Source: Volutella citrinella
Lineage: Eukaryota; Ascomycota; Sordariomycetes; Hypocreales; Nectriaceae
Direction of reading: 5' to 3'
NCBI GenBank assembly: GCA_034401135.1
Contig: JAWZSP010000009.1
Span: forward strand, 2,480,001-2,544,000
DNA length: 64,000 nucleotides
In this document: piece by piece, positions 31,987 to 43,179 of the stretch
How positions within the stretch are numbered: position 1 is the stretch's first letter
How the letters are laid out: each line of letters starts with the position of its first letter
Notes under the pieces: generated by a model
What the model was told of the DNA's origin: nothing
The model's database searches: none
What the model saw: only the letters and a program-made list of their open reading frames with translations
Made by a program: the position numbers and the translations under genes

Positions 31987-33012
31987 ATGACTCTCCAGTT
32001 GGACTCTGACCTGGCCGTGGCCATCGCTCCCTTGGCATCTGCCCCTGCTCCCGTCCTTACAGACGCTCTCTCGATTCGCACCTTCAATGAAGCCGTCGCT
32101 GCCTTCACTTTCATGGCCATGCCCTTCCCTGAAGGGGTTGAGGAGACCACGCACACAATCACATCTCTAGATGGCACTACCATTGCCGTCCGGCGATTCC
32201 TGCCTCAATCAGTCAAGGACAGCCCCGGACCTCAGCGAGCCGGCGTTTTCGCATTTGGTGGTGGCTTCGTCTCTGGCACCGTGGATCAGTACAGGTCTGT
32301 CATCGGCCGGTTTGCTCATGACAGCAATACCCAGTACTTTGGCGTCCAATGGCGAACAGCCCCCGAGCACCGGGCTCCTGCGGGTGTCGAGGACATTTAC
32401 TCAACCATTGCCTGGCTACAGGCCAATGCAGCCGAGTTCAACATCGACCCGACACGCATTTTCGTGCATGGCCACAGCTCCGGCGCCGGTGTTGTCGCCG
32501 GTGCTGCATTGTTGGCAAGGGACAAGGGACTCACTCCTCCACTGGCTGGCCAGGTGCTGAAGTATCCTATGCTTGATGACCGCACTGTCCTTGGTGAAGA
32601 CTCTCCATTGCAAAAGTTGCTCTTATGGAAGGTGAGCTCCAATGATATTTGCTGGAAGGCGTATCTGGGCATAGACAAGGGTAAGTGCAAGACTCACAAC
32701 TCACAACTGGAAGCATGCCGCTGTTGACACTATTTACCAGCTGAGCGGACTGATGAAAACGTCTCTCCGTATGCCGTCCCCGCGAGAGCCAAGGACGTGA
32801 GAGGCCTGCCCCGCACCTTTATTGATATTGGGGGGTTGGATTTGTTCAGGGCTGAAGCTATGGAGTATGCAACAAGGCTGATGGTAGCAGATGTGCAAAC
32901 CGAGTTTCACTTGTTGCCTGGACTTACGCATGGCTACGATGGGCTGGCACCAAATAGCAAGGCTGCACGGGATGCCGATGCAAACATTATCAACTTCATC
33001 TCCAAGTTGTGA
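31987..33012 (+). CDS. Alpha/beta hydrolase, hormone-sensitive-lipase-like (Abhydrolase_3)
   Basis: Exons 31987-32680 and 32741-33012, with a 60-nt intron (GTAAGT to CCAG), give 321 residues. It is probably an intracellular carboxylesterase, as no signal peptide is visible. The oxyanion-hole region is FAFGGGFVSG, where the usual HGGG has Phe for His. The nucleophile elbow is GHSSGAG (GxSxG) near residue 162. Catalytic Asp is likely in DIGGLDLFR and His in LPGLTHGYDG near the C-terminus. W-R-T-A-P-E-H-R-A-P-A is the family WRLAPE block. Substrate is unknown. Esters, lactones or deacetylation of a metabolite are all possible for this family. Confidence 0.82.
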
Positions 33013-34323
33013 GCAAGGGGGTATTTGACGCCTAGCTCCATAGTTTGAGCTGCATGTCGGTATTCAACACCCGTAATTTCTTTGCTGCCTGTGTGTAACT
33101 CTTCCATACTAGGCCGACGTCATTGTCTCGGGTTTCAATAGTGTTCGCCTGGTGGTTGTCTCGGTGTCCACGATGGCGAGGGCCAAAGGCTCTCATTGTA
33201 GTGACAGAGTCTGGTATTTGCTATAAACTCTGGTGTATGACCACAGTCTGAAGGCAATGGTCCTTCCATTTCGTGACCCATCGCAGGTAGGCAACGTCTA
33301 TCAACCCTTCACAAGGAGAGCCGTGGGATGGCTATCCTAATAGCTGCCTTGCTCTGGATACATTCAGCCTATATGACGACATGTGCCCACCTGGTCAGCT
33401 GTATCCCACTCGGCCCCAGGTATATAGGTCGTTCTATTAAGTGACAAAGCATGAGTAATCCTACGAGTGACCGAAAGAAATTGCACACATCCTTGCATGA
33501 CCCTTTGCGCTATTTTCTGTGGGGCAACATGTTTCAATTAAGAAGGTCGGAGCTGGATGACACCCTTGTAGATTGATAAAGAGGCAATTGCGGACAATAT
33601 ATTCCCGCTTTTGGCCGGTAGCGGCGTAAAAACACCTCATTCTGTCTGGTGACTTGCCTATTCCTGCCCATTGCCTCGCTTAGAGTCCTGTGCTTTCTGT
33701 TTGCGGGCGGAGAATCCGTCATCCTACCTCCCATATTTCGAAACTGTTTCATGCTTATAGTCAATCAACTGGACACTGCATTATATTATGCAGGATTGTC
33801 ATCCAAGCCACAGGTAGATGAGTGCTCTTTCGAGAAGCCGTAAATGGAGCACAGGACTGCAGGCGTCATCGCCTAGTGCCTCAAAATCGTCTGATCCATA
33901 GCGTCGGTCATCTTGGCGGCAGGACGATTAGGCAATCAAGGTTGCCGAAGAAGCTTAAAGTGTGGACCATGGGATCCATTCCATCCATTCACGTTCTACT
34001 GTAGCCTGTCAGTCGCCGCTTGGGAACCGACCCACGAGGGTGGCGCGCGGGTAATACGTAATGCAACGTCAAGTAGAGAGCCATGTATTAATGAGGATCA
34101 GGGAACGGCTCCGTGCTGCATGCAAGCCGGGTTCATCGCTCGAGCATCTTCACTGTTGGTTCGGAGCCGCAGCTCGTCTTACGGCGGACGTTACATCCCG
34201 ATGTCCCAAGGCTCGTTTGTATATAGGCTTCATACCCCAACGTAGAAGACTCGGAATCACCACCTTGTCCAATCCGACACTTCCATTCCTTCCTAGTCAC
34301 ACCTTCTCTGAAAAGCTCCGAAG
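33013..34323. other. Intergenic region upstream of the 2-hydroxyacid oxidase
   Basis: 1.3 kb between two + strand genes, with only short unsupported ORFs. The promoter of the downstream gene should be in the last few hundred bases. Confidence 0.4.
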
Positions 34324-35790
34324 ATGCGTTCTGTTCTCTTTTCCGTCGTCTACATTACTGGTGCTCTGGCATCCCGCCCGTTCATCAATGAGCCGGACAC
34401 GGGCCTTGAGGAAGTCTTGGGTAAGACGGCCAAGGGCACCCTGCCTCAGCTCAAGGACATGGTCGGCCTGCCTGACTTTGACTGGGCGGCGCGAAACTAT
34501 CTCCCTCTCCAGAACTACACCTACTACCGTAATGGAGCTGCTGGTGAATGGTCTTACCGCAACAACATGGAGGTGTTCAACCGATACACCTTCAACCCCA
34601 GCGTGATGAATGACATTACCAAGATTGAGGAGTCCCTGCCGTCAGTATCCTAACTCGACCACTGACTGGTTTATACTGACGTGAGGCCATCTTCTAGTAC
34701 CACCATCCTTGGCCACAACTTCTCCGCTCCCTTTTACATCAGCCCTTGCGCCAGCGGTCTCTATGGGCACCCCAACGCGGAGCTGAACTTCGTAAAGGGC
34801 GCTGCTGCCGGTGGAATTCTTTACATTGTAAGTCGAGCAACTTTCAGTAAGCTCATACACCTTGCTGATCCCCCATAGCCCTCAGGATATGCTTCTCTGT
34901 CAATCGAGCAGATTCATGCTGCCAAGGCCGAGGGTCAAGTTGTTTTCCAACAGGTATGTCGCAATGATGTTGGTGACCACCCGTGCGCTATTCTAAACGA
35001 CTGTAGCTCTACCTGACCAAGAACGACACGGAGACCCAGGATCTCTTTGACCGAAGCAAGAAGGCGGGAGCGGACGCCCTTGTTTTTACTGTTGATGCCC
35101 CCATCTTCGGTACCCGACAGCGTGCTGCACGACTCGACGTTAGCTTGTCGTAAGTAAAGATAGGTCACTATGAGAAGCAGTGCATCTAACCCTGCATTTA
35201 GGTCTGCATCGTCGTACCGTTACATCACTGTAGGCAAGCTCAACCTGACGCATGACAACGACATACTAACTCAGTGACAGTGGGACTACTACAAGAAGCT
35301 TCAGTCTATGACTGACCTCCCTATTATTGTCAAGGGTATCATGAGCGCCCGGGATGCCAAGCGCGCTGTTGAGAACAAGGTTCCTGCTATTGTCCTCTCC
35401 AACCACGGCGGACGCCAGCTTGATGGTGCTCCTTCTGCCCTCGAAGTCGCCATTGACATCTACAAGAACTGCCCCGAAGTCTTTGAGAAGACCGAGGTCT
35501 TTGCCGACGGCGGAATCCGTTATGGCACTGATGCGCTTAAGCTTCTTGCCCTCGGCGTCAAGGCCGTCGGTATCGGCCGCCCTTTCATGTACTCGAACGT
35601 GTTTGGCCAGGAGGGCGTTGAGCGCGCGATTGAGCTCATGAAGAAGGAGATTGCTGTCGACAGTGCAAACCTGGGAGTGAGCAACTTGAAGGAGATTGAC
35701 GCCGACTATGTAAGTGCACCTTGGAATACCTGTGACCACTGGCTAACGACTAATCAGGTCAACTGGACCCCCAACAACTGGTCTGGCTAA
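34324..35790 (+). CDS. Secreted FMN-dependent 2-hydroxyacid (lactate-type) oxidase/dehydrogenase
   Basis: Seven exons: 34324-34640, 34698-34827, 34879-34953, 35007-35149, 35202-35229, 35281-35709 and 35758-35790. All junctions keep frame, giving 384 residues. The N-terminal MRSVLFSVVYITGALA is a likely signal peptide, unusual for a family that is mostly peroxisomal or mitochondrial. FMN-barrel motifs follow: NYTYYRNGAAGEWSYRNN, PFYISPCASGLYGHPNAE, VFTVDAPIFGTRQR, IVKGIMSARDA, then SNHGGRQLDGAPSALE with catalytic His and Arg, and FADGGIRYGTDALKLLALG with GIGRPFMYSN for phosphate binding. There is no N-terminal cytochrome b5 domain, so it is not a Cyb2-type enzyme. It probably oxidises L-lactate or a related 2-hydroxyacid outside or at the cell surface. 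Donor and acceptor are not certain. Confidence 0.85.
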
Positions 35791-36745
35791 GCGGGGATGG
35801 CTGTAAAAGGTCTCAATAAGTAGGATATATGTAGACACAGGCGGCATGACGCAATGAAACCCTCAAGGGCATCAGAATATTTATAGCAGCTCCAGTGCTT
35901 ACCCATAGCGTGCAGGCAATCCCGAAGCTGTTTCTAACCCCTGTGAATCTTTCCTTGCATGGAATTCAGGTCGCACATCACCCTGACGTAGGAGTGGAAA
36001 CTAGAGAGACTGACAGGATTGATGGAACAATTGGATGGCCGCAACTAATTGGCTGGTCATGCGCATTGTACCACGTGGTCCTCTTTTCAGCATGAAAATG
36101 CCATTCTCACACGCAAGGGCCAGTCGTTTGGCTCAGGCTCCATGCGAGGGGGTGAATAGCGCGAATAACCGCCAGGAGGCTGCTCAAAGACAGCAAACTG
36201 ACTCTACAACGAAACTCGAGACGTCTGCTTGGGGCTCCTTGGGGAAGGGTTCGGTTGTCAACTTGTCAAGATGCAGTTTAGCTCATCTGCCATCTGTTGC
36301 ATTTCTGTCGGGTCGCAGAGATGCCGATCTGAAAAGGGAATGGCTGGCCCATGTTGCTGGGGTCCAAGACTCGCCGCACCACACACTTTTGGTGCACAAC
36401 CCCTGCACGGGGTGGCCTGTGTCCTTGTTGGGCGCTGCAAAACCGCTGTCAAACCACTTGAGACGAACTTGGATACCACTGTAAAACAAGGCGCTCGCTG
36501 CTGTTGCGATGATGCGAACGCCACAAATATATCATCCCCTCACGCTCTTCATTTTTGGGCCTTTGCAGTGAAGAAGTATCTGGAATCCTTCTTTTTACTC
36601 TGCATCTTTATTTCGCTTCTCAATCGCCTCTGGATAGGTTGATAATTTCCCCACGTCATTCATTGAAACTCTTAACGCGTCACGATTACGTCTCTGAATC
36701 AGCCATTACGCCTTTACTGCCGACACTGTCTCCCTCATCGTCACA
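35791..36745. other. Intergenic region
   Basis: Between two + strand genes. Overlapping ORFs at 36035-36642 in different frames share no motif and look like chance. The promoter of the small secreted protein gene lies at the end. Confidence 0.4.
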
Positions 36746-37330
36746 ATGCGTCTGTCTACCACTCTTGCGGCCTTGATGGTCTCGTCCGCCACGGCGTTCC
36801 CTTTCAGCTATCTGTTCCAGCGCCAGAATGCGAATGCCTGCTTCGTCATTGGCAAAACAGCTCTCCCCCAATCAGTGGTCAACAGCGTCAATGCCGTCTC
36901 ATCGTCCGTCACCTGCTCGACCAACGGGGCCACTACCCTGTCTGGTGTCCCCGATGTCACCTCCGGCGGTGTCAGCTTCTCCTCCGTCGACTTCACTCGG
37001 TCCAACCTGTCTCCGCTTGAGTTTGCGTTGACCGAGTTTGCGACAGATCCCACTCTTAAGGATACTGATCTGGCCGTTTTCGAAGACAGACTCAACGTCT
37101 ACCTGGCTACCGAGGCTGGTATCCGCAGCGTCGGTGGTGACTTGGGAATCAAGGTCCCCAAGTTCTTCCTCGAGTTCCAAGTCTCCCGCATTCGCACTGC
37201 GCAGGGCAACCCTCCTACTGAGGCTGGTCTTCAAGTCAACCACCTGAGGGACAAGGTCACCAAGAATGCTGCCAAGGAAAGCAAGCAACTGCTGGACCAG
37301 GTGACTGCACTGGCAACAAAGCTGCAATAA
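36746..37330 (+). CDS. Small secreted protein of unknown function
   Basis: Single exon, 194 residues. The signal peptide MRLSTTLAALMVSSATAFP is followed by a possible Kex2-like site (FQRQNANAC). Two Cys are present, in NANACFVIGK and SSVTCSTNG, probably a disulfide. The conserved-looking part is NLSPLEFALTEFATDP, then TDLAVFEDRLNVYLATEAGIRSVGG, VPKFFLEFQVSRIRTAQGN and a helical C-terminus. I recall similar small secreted proteins in many Sordariomycetes, without known function. It could be an effector or a wall-associated protein. Confidence 0.78.
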   Translation: MRLSTTLAALMVSSATAFPFSYLFQRQNANACFVIGKTALPQSVVNSVNAVSSSVTCSTNGATTLSGVPDVTSGGVSFSSVDFTRSNLSPLEFALTEFATDPTLKDTDLAVFEDRLNVYLATEAGIRSVGGDLGIKVPKFFLEFQVSRIRTAQGNPPTEAGLQVNHLRDKVTKNAAKESKQLLDQVTALATKLQ

Positions 37331-37768
37331 GTAGCCGTGCGATGCTCTGCATTGCTGCATTGTCCAGTATTGATAATGTTTATTAGCATCAAGTAGCATA
37401 TACATATTCAAGCATCAAATAAAATAAAATATGGACAAAATGCGATTGTTTCCCAATTTGTGCTTTCGCACAGCTTGACTCTTCATTGTGATAGTCGTCG
37501 TACGCTATCAATCAGCTTAGCAGAGCCACAACCGGCATTGTCTCTCCGCATTCGAACCTCGGGCCTTCATTGGGTCGCGGGAATTACGAGCGTGTGCAGC
37601 GCATAATGTAGGGGTTGCTCTGCGCTGGCGCAAGATGAGTATGGGGTGATTTCGCCGTCACGCCAGCGCTCGAGTGAGCTGATGAGACCACATCGACATG
37701 GCGTGGCATCGATATGATCTGCAGAGGCAATAAAAACATAATAATTCAGCAGTGGACTTGGTTTTGTC
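37331..37768. other. Intergenic region
   Basis: 438 bp between two + strand genes. AT-rich just after the secreted-protein stop. No motif seen. Confidence 0.4.
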
Positions 37769-39040
37769 ATGAACTTTCCCTTGGCAACAAAGAAACCTCG
37801 TCACCTGCCTCCATTAGCTTCCCCCACACGCTATCCATCCAGTTGCGACATCTGCCAAACAATGGTCCGGGTTCTACCCACTCTTGACTTCCCAGGCAGG
37901 GATCCTCAGCGCTCTACCCCTCTGGGACGCGTGCAGCCGACAGCTGTCCACATTAAATCGCCACTGCAGCTGAGCCGGCCCACGATCGGGAAAGGTCCAC
38001 AAGCTCCTCAAGCCGTATCACTTCACCATCGCTCGTCTAGGAGTCGTGACCAGAAGCACAGAGTTATCCAGACATGTTTGATCTTCAACCAACCTACTGA
38101 GATTGTTCTTCTCATCTCAGACGTGCTGGACAATGCCTCACGGGCTGCATTCTCGCTGTCATGCAAGACAGCCTACGCCATGGCAGGACCAGCTCACAGC
38201 AAGAAATTCGTCCTCAGTCTCGTGGAGCGAGCCTCTCTACTGCAAAATCTAGAAAGAGACGGCGCCATCGGAGACCACCTTTACTACTGCGATCGGTGCA
38301 TCATGCTCCACCAGTTCGAGCGTCGTTGGATGAAGCCTCCGGTGCTGATGCTGGACCGGCACCCGTGCGGCGCATGGAACTTCCACCCAATGGGTAGCGG
38401 CTTGACCATCGAGTACGGCCACACTAGATTGGTCATGAACAGGCATCTCTACGGCCCAGTAACCGGAGTACCCCTGGATAGCTTGGCGTTGACCACGACG
38501 AGCAGCCGGAGCTGTGTCGACCTCATCCAGTCGCGGACGGCGCGCATCATTGATGAGATGCTCTACGTTCGGTCCGAGCACAAGGTGATTCCAAAGAGTC
38601 CGACGACGAACTCGGATACCCTGTACAGCCAGCTTTACATTTTCAGCCTCAACGTTTGCCATCACCAGGAGACGGATCACGTACATACTATTGCACCCGA
38701 GATTCTTCGGTTCGGCGCCAAGTTGAGGCTATCAAGATCGAATGCCCTAGCTTCGTCGGTTCGCCAGTCCAAGTCACAGGGATCTTGCAAGAGATGCTCG
38801 ACGGATTATGAGACGACGGTTGAAATCGAAGACACGGTGCACGAGAGTGGTGAGCCAACCCTCACAGCAACGCTAGTATCGTATCAACTGTTGGGAAATT
38901 GCCGATCAAGGCATGATCCATTGGGCTACAGTGTGTTCAATGTGGCACAGCTGAGTGCCACGGAGAAATCCTACTGGCGTGACATGAAACTCTCACCTGA
39001 AGGATCTGTTCGGCAGCGGTGGGATGCCTCCTCGACATAA
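37769..39040 (+). CDS. F-box-like protein, hypothetical
   Basis: Single exon, 423 residues from the ATG at 37769. A downstream ATG at 37862 is possible. After a Pro/Ser/Arg-rich N-terminus, residues about 110-150 (FNQPTEIVLLISDVLDNASR then AAFSLSCKTAY) match a degenerate F-box with the usual LP..I...I...L pattern. A short Cys-containing segment Y-Y-C-D-R-C-I-M-L-H-Q-F follows. It could coordinate zinc together with a later C-K-R-C-S pair. The rest has no repeat I recognise. Such proteins in fungi are often SCF substrate receptors, but the target is unknown and the F-box is weak. Confidence 0.65.
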   Translation: MNFPLATKKPRHLPPLASPTRYPSSCDICQTMVRVLPTLDFPGRDPQRSTPLGRVQPTAVHIKSPLQLSRPTIGKGPQAPQAVSLHHRSSRSRDQKHRVIQTCLIFNQPTEIVLLISDVLDNASRAAFSLSCKTAYAMAGPAHSKKFVLSLVERASLLQNLERDGAIGDHLYYCDRCIMLHQFERRWMKPPVLMLDRHPCGAWNFHPMGSGLTIEYGHTRLVMNRHLYGPVTGVPLDSLALTTTSSRSCVDLIQSRTARIIDEMLYVRSEHKVIPKSPTTNSDTLYSQLYIFSLNVCHHQETDHVHTIAPEILRFGAKLRLSRSNALASSVRQSKSQGSCKRCSTDYETTVEIEDTVHESGEPTLTATLVSYQLLGNCRSRHDPLGYSVFNVAQLSATEKSYWRDMKLSPEGSVRQRWDASST

Positions 39041-39130
39041 TGCCGGTATCAAGTGTGTATGGGCAGTGGAGATATGGCTTCAATGCAAACAAATTGTACT
39101 ATATTTATTTAATCTTTTCCAGCGCAGTAG

Positions 39131-41874
39131 CTAAACGTTGTCGACTCTGCGGTTCTGTGCCACAGATGTATTTCTCTTGAGGTAGTCATATCTCGATGTC
39201 TGGTCAAAGGGTGAGCTGGCCAGCTCCTCTTGGAGATCCTGAATATCCTGAGCCATCGTCGCCAGAGCAGTTCCGATATTACCGGCCTGAATCTCCTGCC
39301 GTATGCCGCGATACCAGCTAGCAGTAGCCTCGTTACCTGCACCAGCCTTTCGTTTAACAACCTCGTCAAGGAAACCCATGGCGCTTGGCTTTTCCCCGCT
39401 GGAGAGTGCATCAGACGCTGCCTGTACTTGATCAATGTCTTGCTCGATATTCAAGTCTCGGATCTTGCAGTACAGCTTGGCAAAGGCTGACATGATGCTC
39501 AAGTCGGCGTGGCGATATCCACCCAGCTCCCACCACGGCGCGTGCATACAGATGACAAAGTAATCCCAGGGGGCATCCGCGAGGCGACCGACGCGCAGCT
39601 GGTGGTCAATATCCGCGAGATGCGCGCTCACGTCGAGGTCGGCCAGGAAGTCGAGCATTGGGGTGGTGCACCAGCCCGCAGCAAAGTGCAGCAGGTTCCA
39701 TGTGTTGCCGCTCCGTGCTGACAGGGAAGCTCCGGCCTCGACCATGACACGCACAAGGGGCACGCAGTTGGACAACATGGCACTAATAACTGGTGTGACC
39801 CCGCTGTCACTCTTTGCCTCTAGCCCCTCGGGGTACTGCTTGATCAGGAGCCGGGCTGACTCCTCCACGTCATGCCGCATCTCGGCTCTGCGCTCGGCAT
39901 CGGATAGGTCGTGGAGGGGAATATGGCCAAGTCCGCAAGTAACCGAAGTTTGATACGAGGCACCGTGCTTCAGCAGCAGTCGGATGGCATCCGCCGCCCC
40001 AAACATGGCTGCGATGTGGAGCGGTGTCTTGCCCTCGTTATTGACGACGTCGACTCGGCATCCTGCGAGCAGCAGGTAGCGCATGCTGTCGACCGAGTTT
40101 CCCCGTGCGGCGGACATGAGCGGTGTCCACATGAGGGCATCAGGAGCTTCTACATTTGCGCCGGCGTCGATGAGCTGCTGGACCGCCTTGCTGTGATCAT
40201 TGGCAGCAGCCAAGTGCAACGCCGGCGCTCCAGTCGTGTCGGGCGTGTCCACGGCCCAGCCCTCTTGAGCCAGGGCATCTCGCATGTCTTCTCCATTTAT
40301 GGCTGCATCGTGCAGCATTGTCAATTGGCCCGCCTCTTCTGAAAAGCTGAGGATTTGCTCCAACAGATGAGTCTCGCGATCTGTCAAGGGACCGGCCCGC
40401 CCTATGAGAACTGAGTTTGCTGCCCATCCCACGCGTCTTTCAGTACCATTAGCATGATGAGGATTTTATTAGATATGAAACGGGGAACACTGACTTGGAC
40501 AGACTCTGGTGAGGCAGCAAATCTGCCCAGAGCCGAAGAAGCAGCTCCAGGACGTCAAACCGTTTGTTGATGAGGATATCCTGTCTTGGTGTCAACAACA
40601 TATGGCCGATCGCAATAACATGCAGCAATGCCACCTACCTCGACGACTTCGTACCCGCTGCTGGAACGGTCGTTGGGATACACAGTGACGATGCCCCATT
40701 GAATCCACCACTGCAAAGCCTCGGCAGACTTGACGGCAGCCCAGATGACATCGCCCCTATCGATGCTCCGAGCCGGACGCAGGTAGAACCTAGGGCCTGC
40801 CGTGTCGTAAGTTGCCTTGAGCAGCCATGCTCGCGCTCTTAGCCACGGCGGGGGATAATACTCGGCTGTCCACTCGGCCGGAGAGCGGCGGTGGCACTGA
40901 CACCGTTGATCCCCTCCCGCGCCAAGCTTGGAGCTCGTTCGTACGGACCCCAACAAGGAAGAGACCCAATTATAGTTTGTTGTCTCCAAGCTAGAAGAGT
41001 GGCAGCGGCAGCGGCAGCCGGTTGAGCATTGCAGTTGCATTGGAGCCAGGGTTGATGCTGTCGTCTCCCATGAGCTCGACGCATGACCTCTCGCGCTATG
41101 GTGCCATGGTACGACGGGGCCAGGATGTGCAACTTTATCGTCTCCTGTAACGGTTTCAATATCGTCTCCTTCGCTACCCGAATCGGAAAGCTCTTCAATC
41201 CGATGTGATTCCCTGGGCGCCGTATCAACTGGTGCTGGACTGGCCACTAGCAACGTCATGTTGGCAGCAACGAGTGACTGAGCTCTGAGAGCTTGTAAGC
41301 ATCAATATTACTATAGGTTTCGTTAAACTCACTGCTCCAATCTTCCAACAGACTGCGATATGCCGTTGGAGACCGTCACTAACCGATCAATGTTTTCGTT
41401 CTGCTGCCATTGGATAGCATGAGCGAGATTGACCCTGGCTCTGCACGCCCGCTGTTGGAGCTTTGAAATAGCATTCGATCGCACAAGCCATTTCAGCTTT
41501 TTTGCTCTGAAGGTTTTGTCGTCTGCTTGCTTCTTCACTTCGCTTTCAATGGCCTCGAGCTCGCCCGCAATCCTGGCTAACTTTTGGCCTGTCTGTCTCA
41601 GTTGTGCTTGGATGGGCTCCGACACAACAGTAGCCACAGTTCGCTCGCCATGCTTGAGCCACGAATTGATGTTTTCAATCTGCCAGTTGTTTTCTTGTTA
41701 ATTCATGGTGTGTGGCCATGGTTGTGTGTGCAAGGAAGGGCTTCTGCTTACCTCGTCGCACAGGTCCTCGTAGTCTTCCTGAATATCAGGCGCGTTCTGC
41801 AAGAATGCGACCCCTTTGGCCGACAGTTGCAGTAGAGCAATAGCACTAGCCACGGCGCCAAAAACCTCTGCCAT
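39131..41874 (-). CDS. Ankyrin-repeat protein with N-terminal Fungal_N-like helical domain
   Basis: Five exons on the minus strand: 41874-41752, 41679-41333, 41284-40639, 40580-40495 and 40436-39131. All junctions keep the frame, giving 835 residues. The start MAEVFGAVASAIALLQLSAK and following helices resemble the N-terminal domain of fungal NLR-like and related ankyrin proteins. A central basic/Cys segment holds GCRCRCHSS, WVSSLLGSV and QRCQCHR, then WLRARAWLLKATYDTAGPRF, a known arrangement in this fungal group. Ankyrin repeats follow in exon 5, for example APALHLAAANDHSKAVQQLI, TPLMSAARGN, TPLHIAAMFGAADAIRLLL, TPVISAMLSN and NLLHFAAGW. No NACHT/NB-ARC Walker motifs are present. A role in non-self recognition or scaffolding is inferred only. 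Confidence 0.82.
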
Positions 41875-42594
41875 GGCGGCGCTGCTTCATATGCGGCACT
41901 GCGAAGCGCTGTGGACGTCAGCCTGGAGCTGGGCAGTGTCTGGATTTGAGGGGAATATTTGTGGGGTCGGCGTAAGACGTTGCAAGACATTGGTGGGGCG
42001 TCTATCATCCCACTATTGGCTTCGCGGTACTAAATATCCCCTGCCTGGTGCGATTGCCTCGTATACCTGCGAATAACATAGCCCCAATCGTCCATATATG
42101 GTTCAGTCGTATATACCAGGCATCCTGCCGAAACTAGGCCACCAACATGGTTATTTTTACCAGCCACCTTGTATTAAGTGATCTGGCCTATGCCTTTAAC
42201 AACGGAAGTTCCTCAGATTGCTTCCAAACACTCGCCTGATAGTATTACTACTCTTTTATCAACCCAGGCTAACATATACCCTTTGCTTAGTTAATACATT
42301 CACAATTACTACCACCGTGCGGAAGCAGCACGATGCAAAGTCATCCAGTTGGTTGTTGCTGCACTGTTCTTCTGTGGCTCAGCAGTGGTTGTGGCGTACT
42401 TCAGCCACACTTGCCGAATTGGGCACTACTAATCATGTCCAGCAGCCATTTGTTGTTGTCTTCCCATTTCAGCAATTGCCCTTCTGCACTGGAGATTGGG
42501 CATGTCATATAGTTTCATATGGTGTAATATGGTATCGTATTTGTCATATTTGTCATTGTAATTACTATCTGCGTAGAATCCATTCCCACTCAAC
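41875..42594. other. Intergenic region upstream of the ankyrin gene
   Basis: 720 bp. Its right end (about 42515-42565) is a run of atatggt/atttgtcat near-repeats. No gene supported. Confidence 0.4.
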
Positions 42595-43179
42595 CTAAGC
42601 GAACTGCGTCTGGAAGATGGCCAAGCACACGGCAGCTCCAACCATGGAGAGCGACAGCGAGTAGCCGGAAGCGCTGTTGCTGCCTCCTGCAGTCGTCTGA
42701 GTAGCAGAAGCACCAGTGGTTGAAGTGGTGGTAGCAGCGGGAGTCGTAGACGCGCCGGGAGCAGGAGTCTGGGCGGCTCCGCCGGCAGCGCCGGAGGCAC
42801 TGGGCTCGGGCTTGAGGCCGCACTTGTCAGCGGCCTTGGTGATGCTGTTGCCGTACATCGACCAAACACCGTAGGTGTTGGCGCAGATCATGCAGCGGCC
42901 GTAGCGTTCCTTGAACTCCGAATTGTCGCAGTATCCGTCAGTGCGTCCCAGGGTGATGAGAAGACCTAGGGGCACGATTTAGTACCATGGCAGGTAACCA
43001 TTGCGCCATCATGACGAGCAGCTATGCTTACCGCAGTCCTCGTGGCACTGGTACTGGGGGGTGCCAGGCTCCTGGCGCCTAATGTGCATGGGAACGGTGT
43101 CGTGCCACTCGAAGCGGGGGTCAATCGCTGATACTGCGGCACTAGAGGCCAGGATGGCGCAGGCAGCAGACAGACGCAT
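42595..43179 (-). CDS. GPI-anchored Cys-rich cell-surface protein, unknown function
   Basis: Exons 43179-43032 and 42965-42595, with a 66-nt intron (GTAAGC to CTAG), give 172 residues. The signal peptide MRLSAACAILASSAAVSA is followed by IDPRFEWHDTVPMHI. A compact region has six Cys: YQCHEDCG, TDGYC, GRCMIC and KAADKCG. An Ala/Ser/Thr/Pro-rich stalk follows, then a hydrophobic C-terminus (SLSLSMVGAAVCLAIF) after small residues GGSNSASG, the layout of a GPI-anchor signal. The Cys spacing is not the eight-Cys CFEM pattern. I recall similar Sordariomycete proteins with NxYGVW..YG blocks but no known role. Confidence 0.78.

Noticed and set aside
36035..36642. Overlapping ORFs of 88-149 codons on both strands
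   Set aside because: Several frames open at once with no recognisable protein feature.
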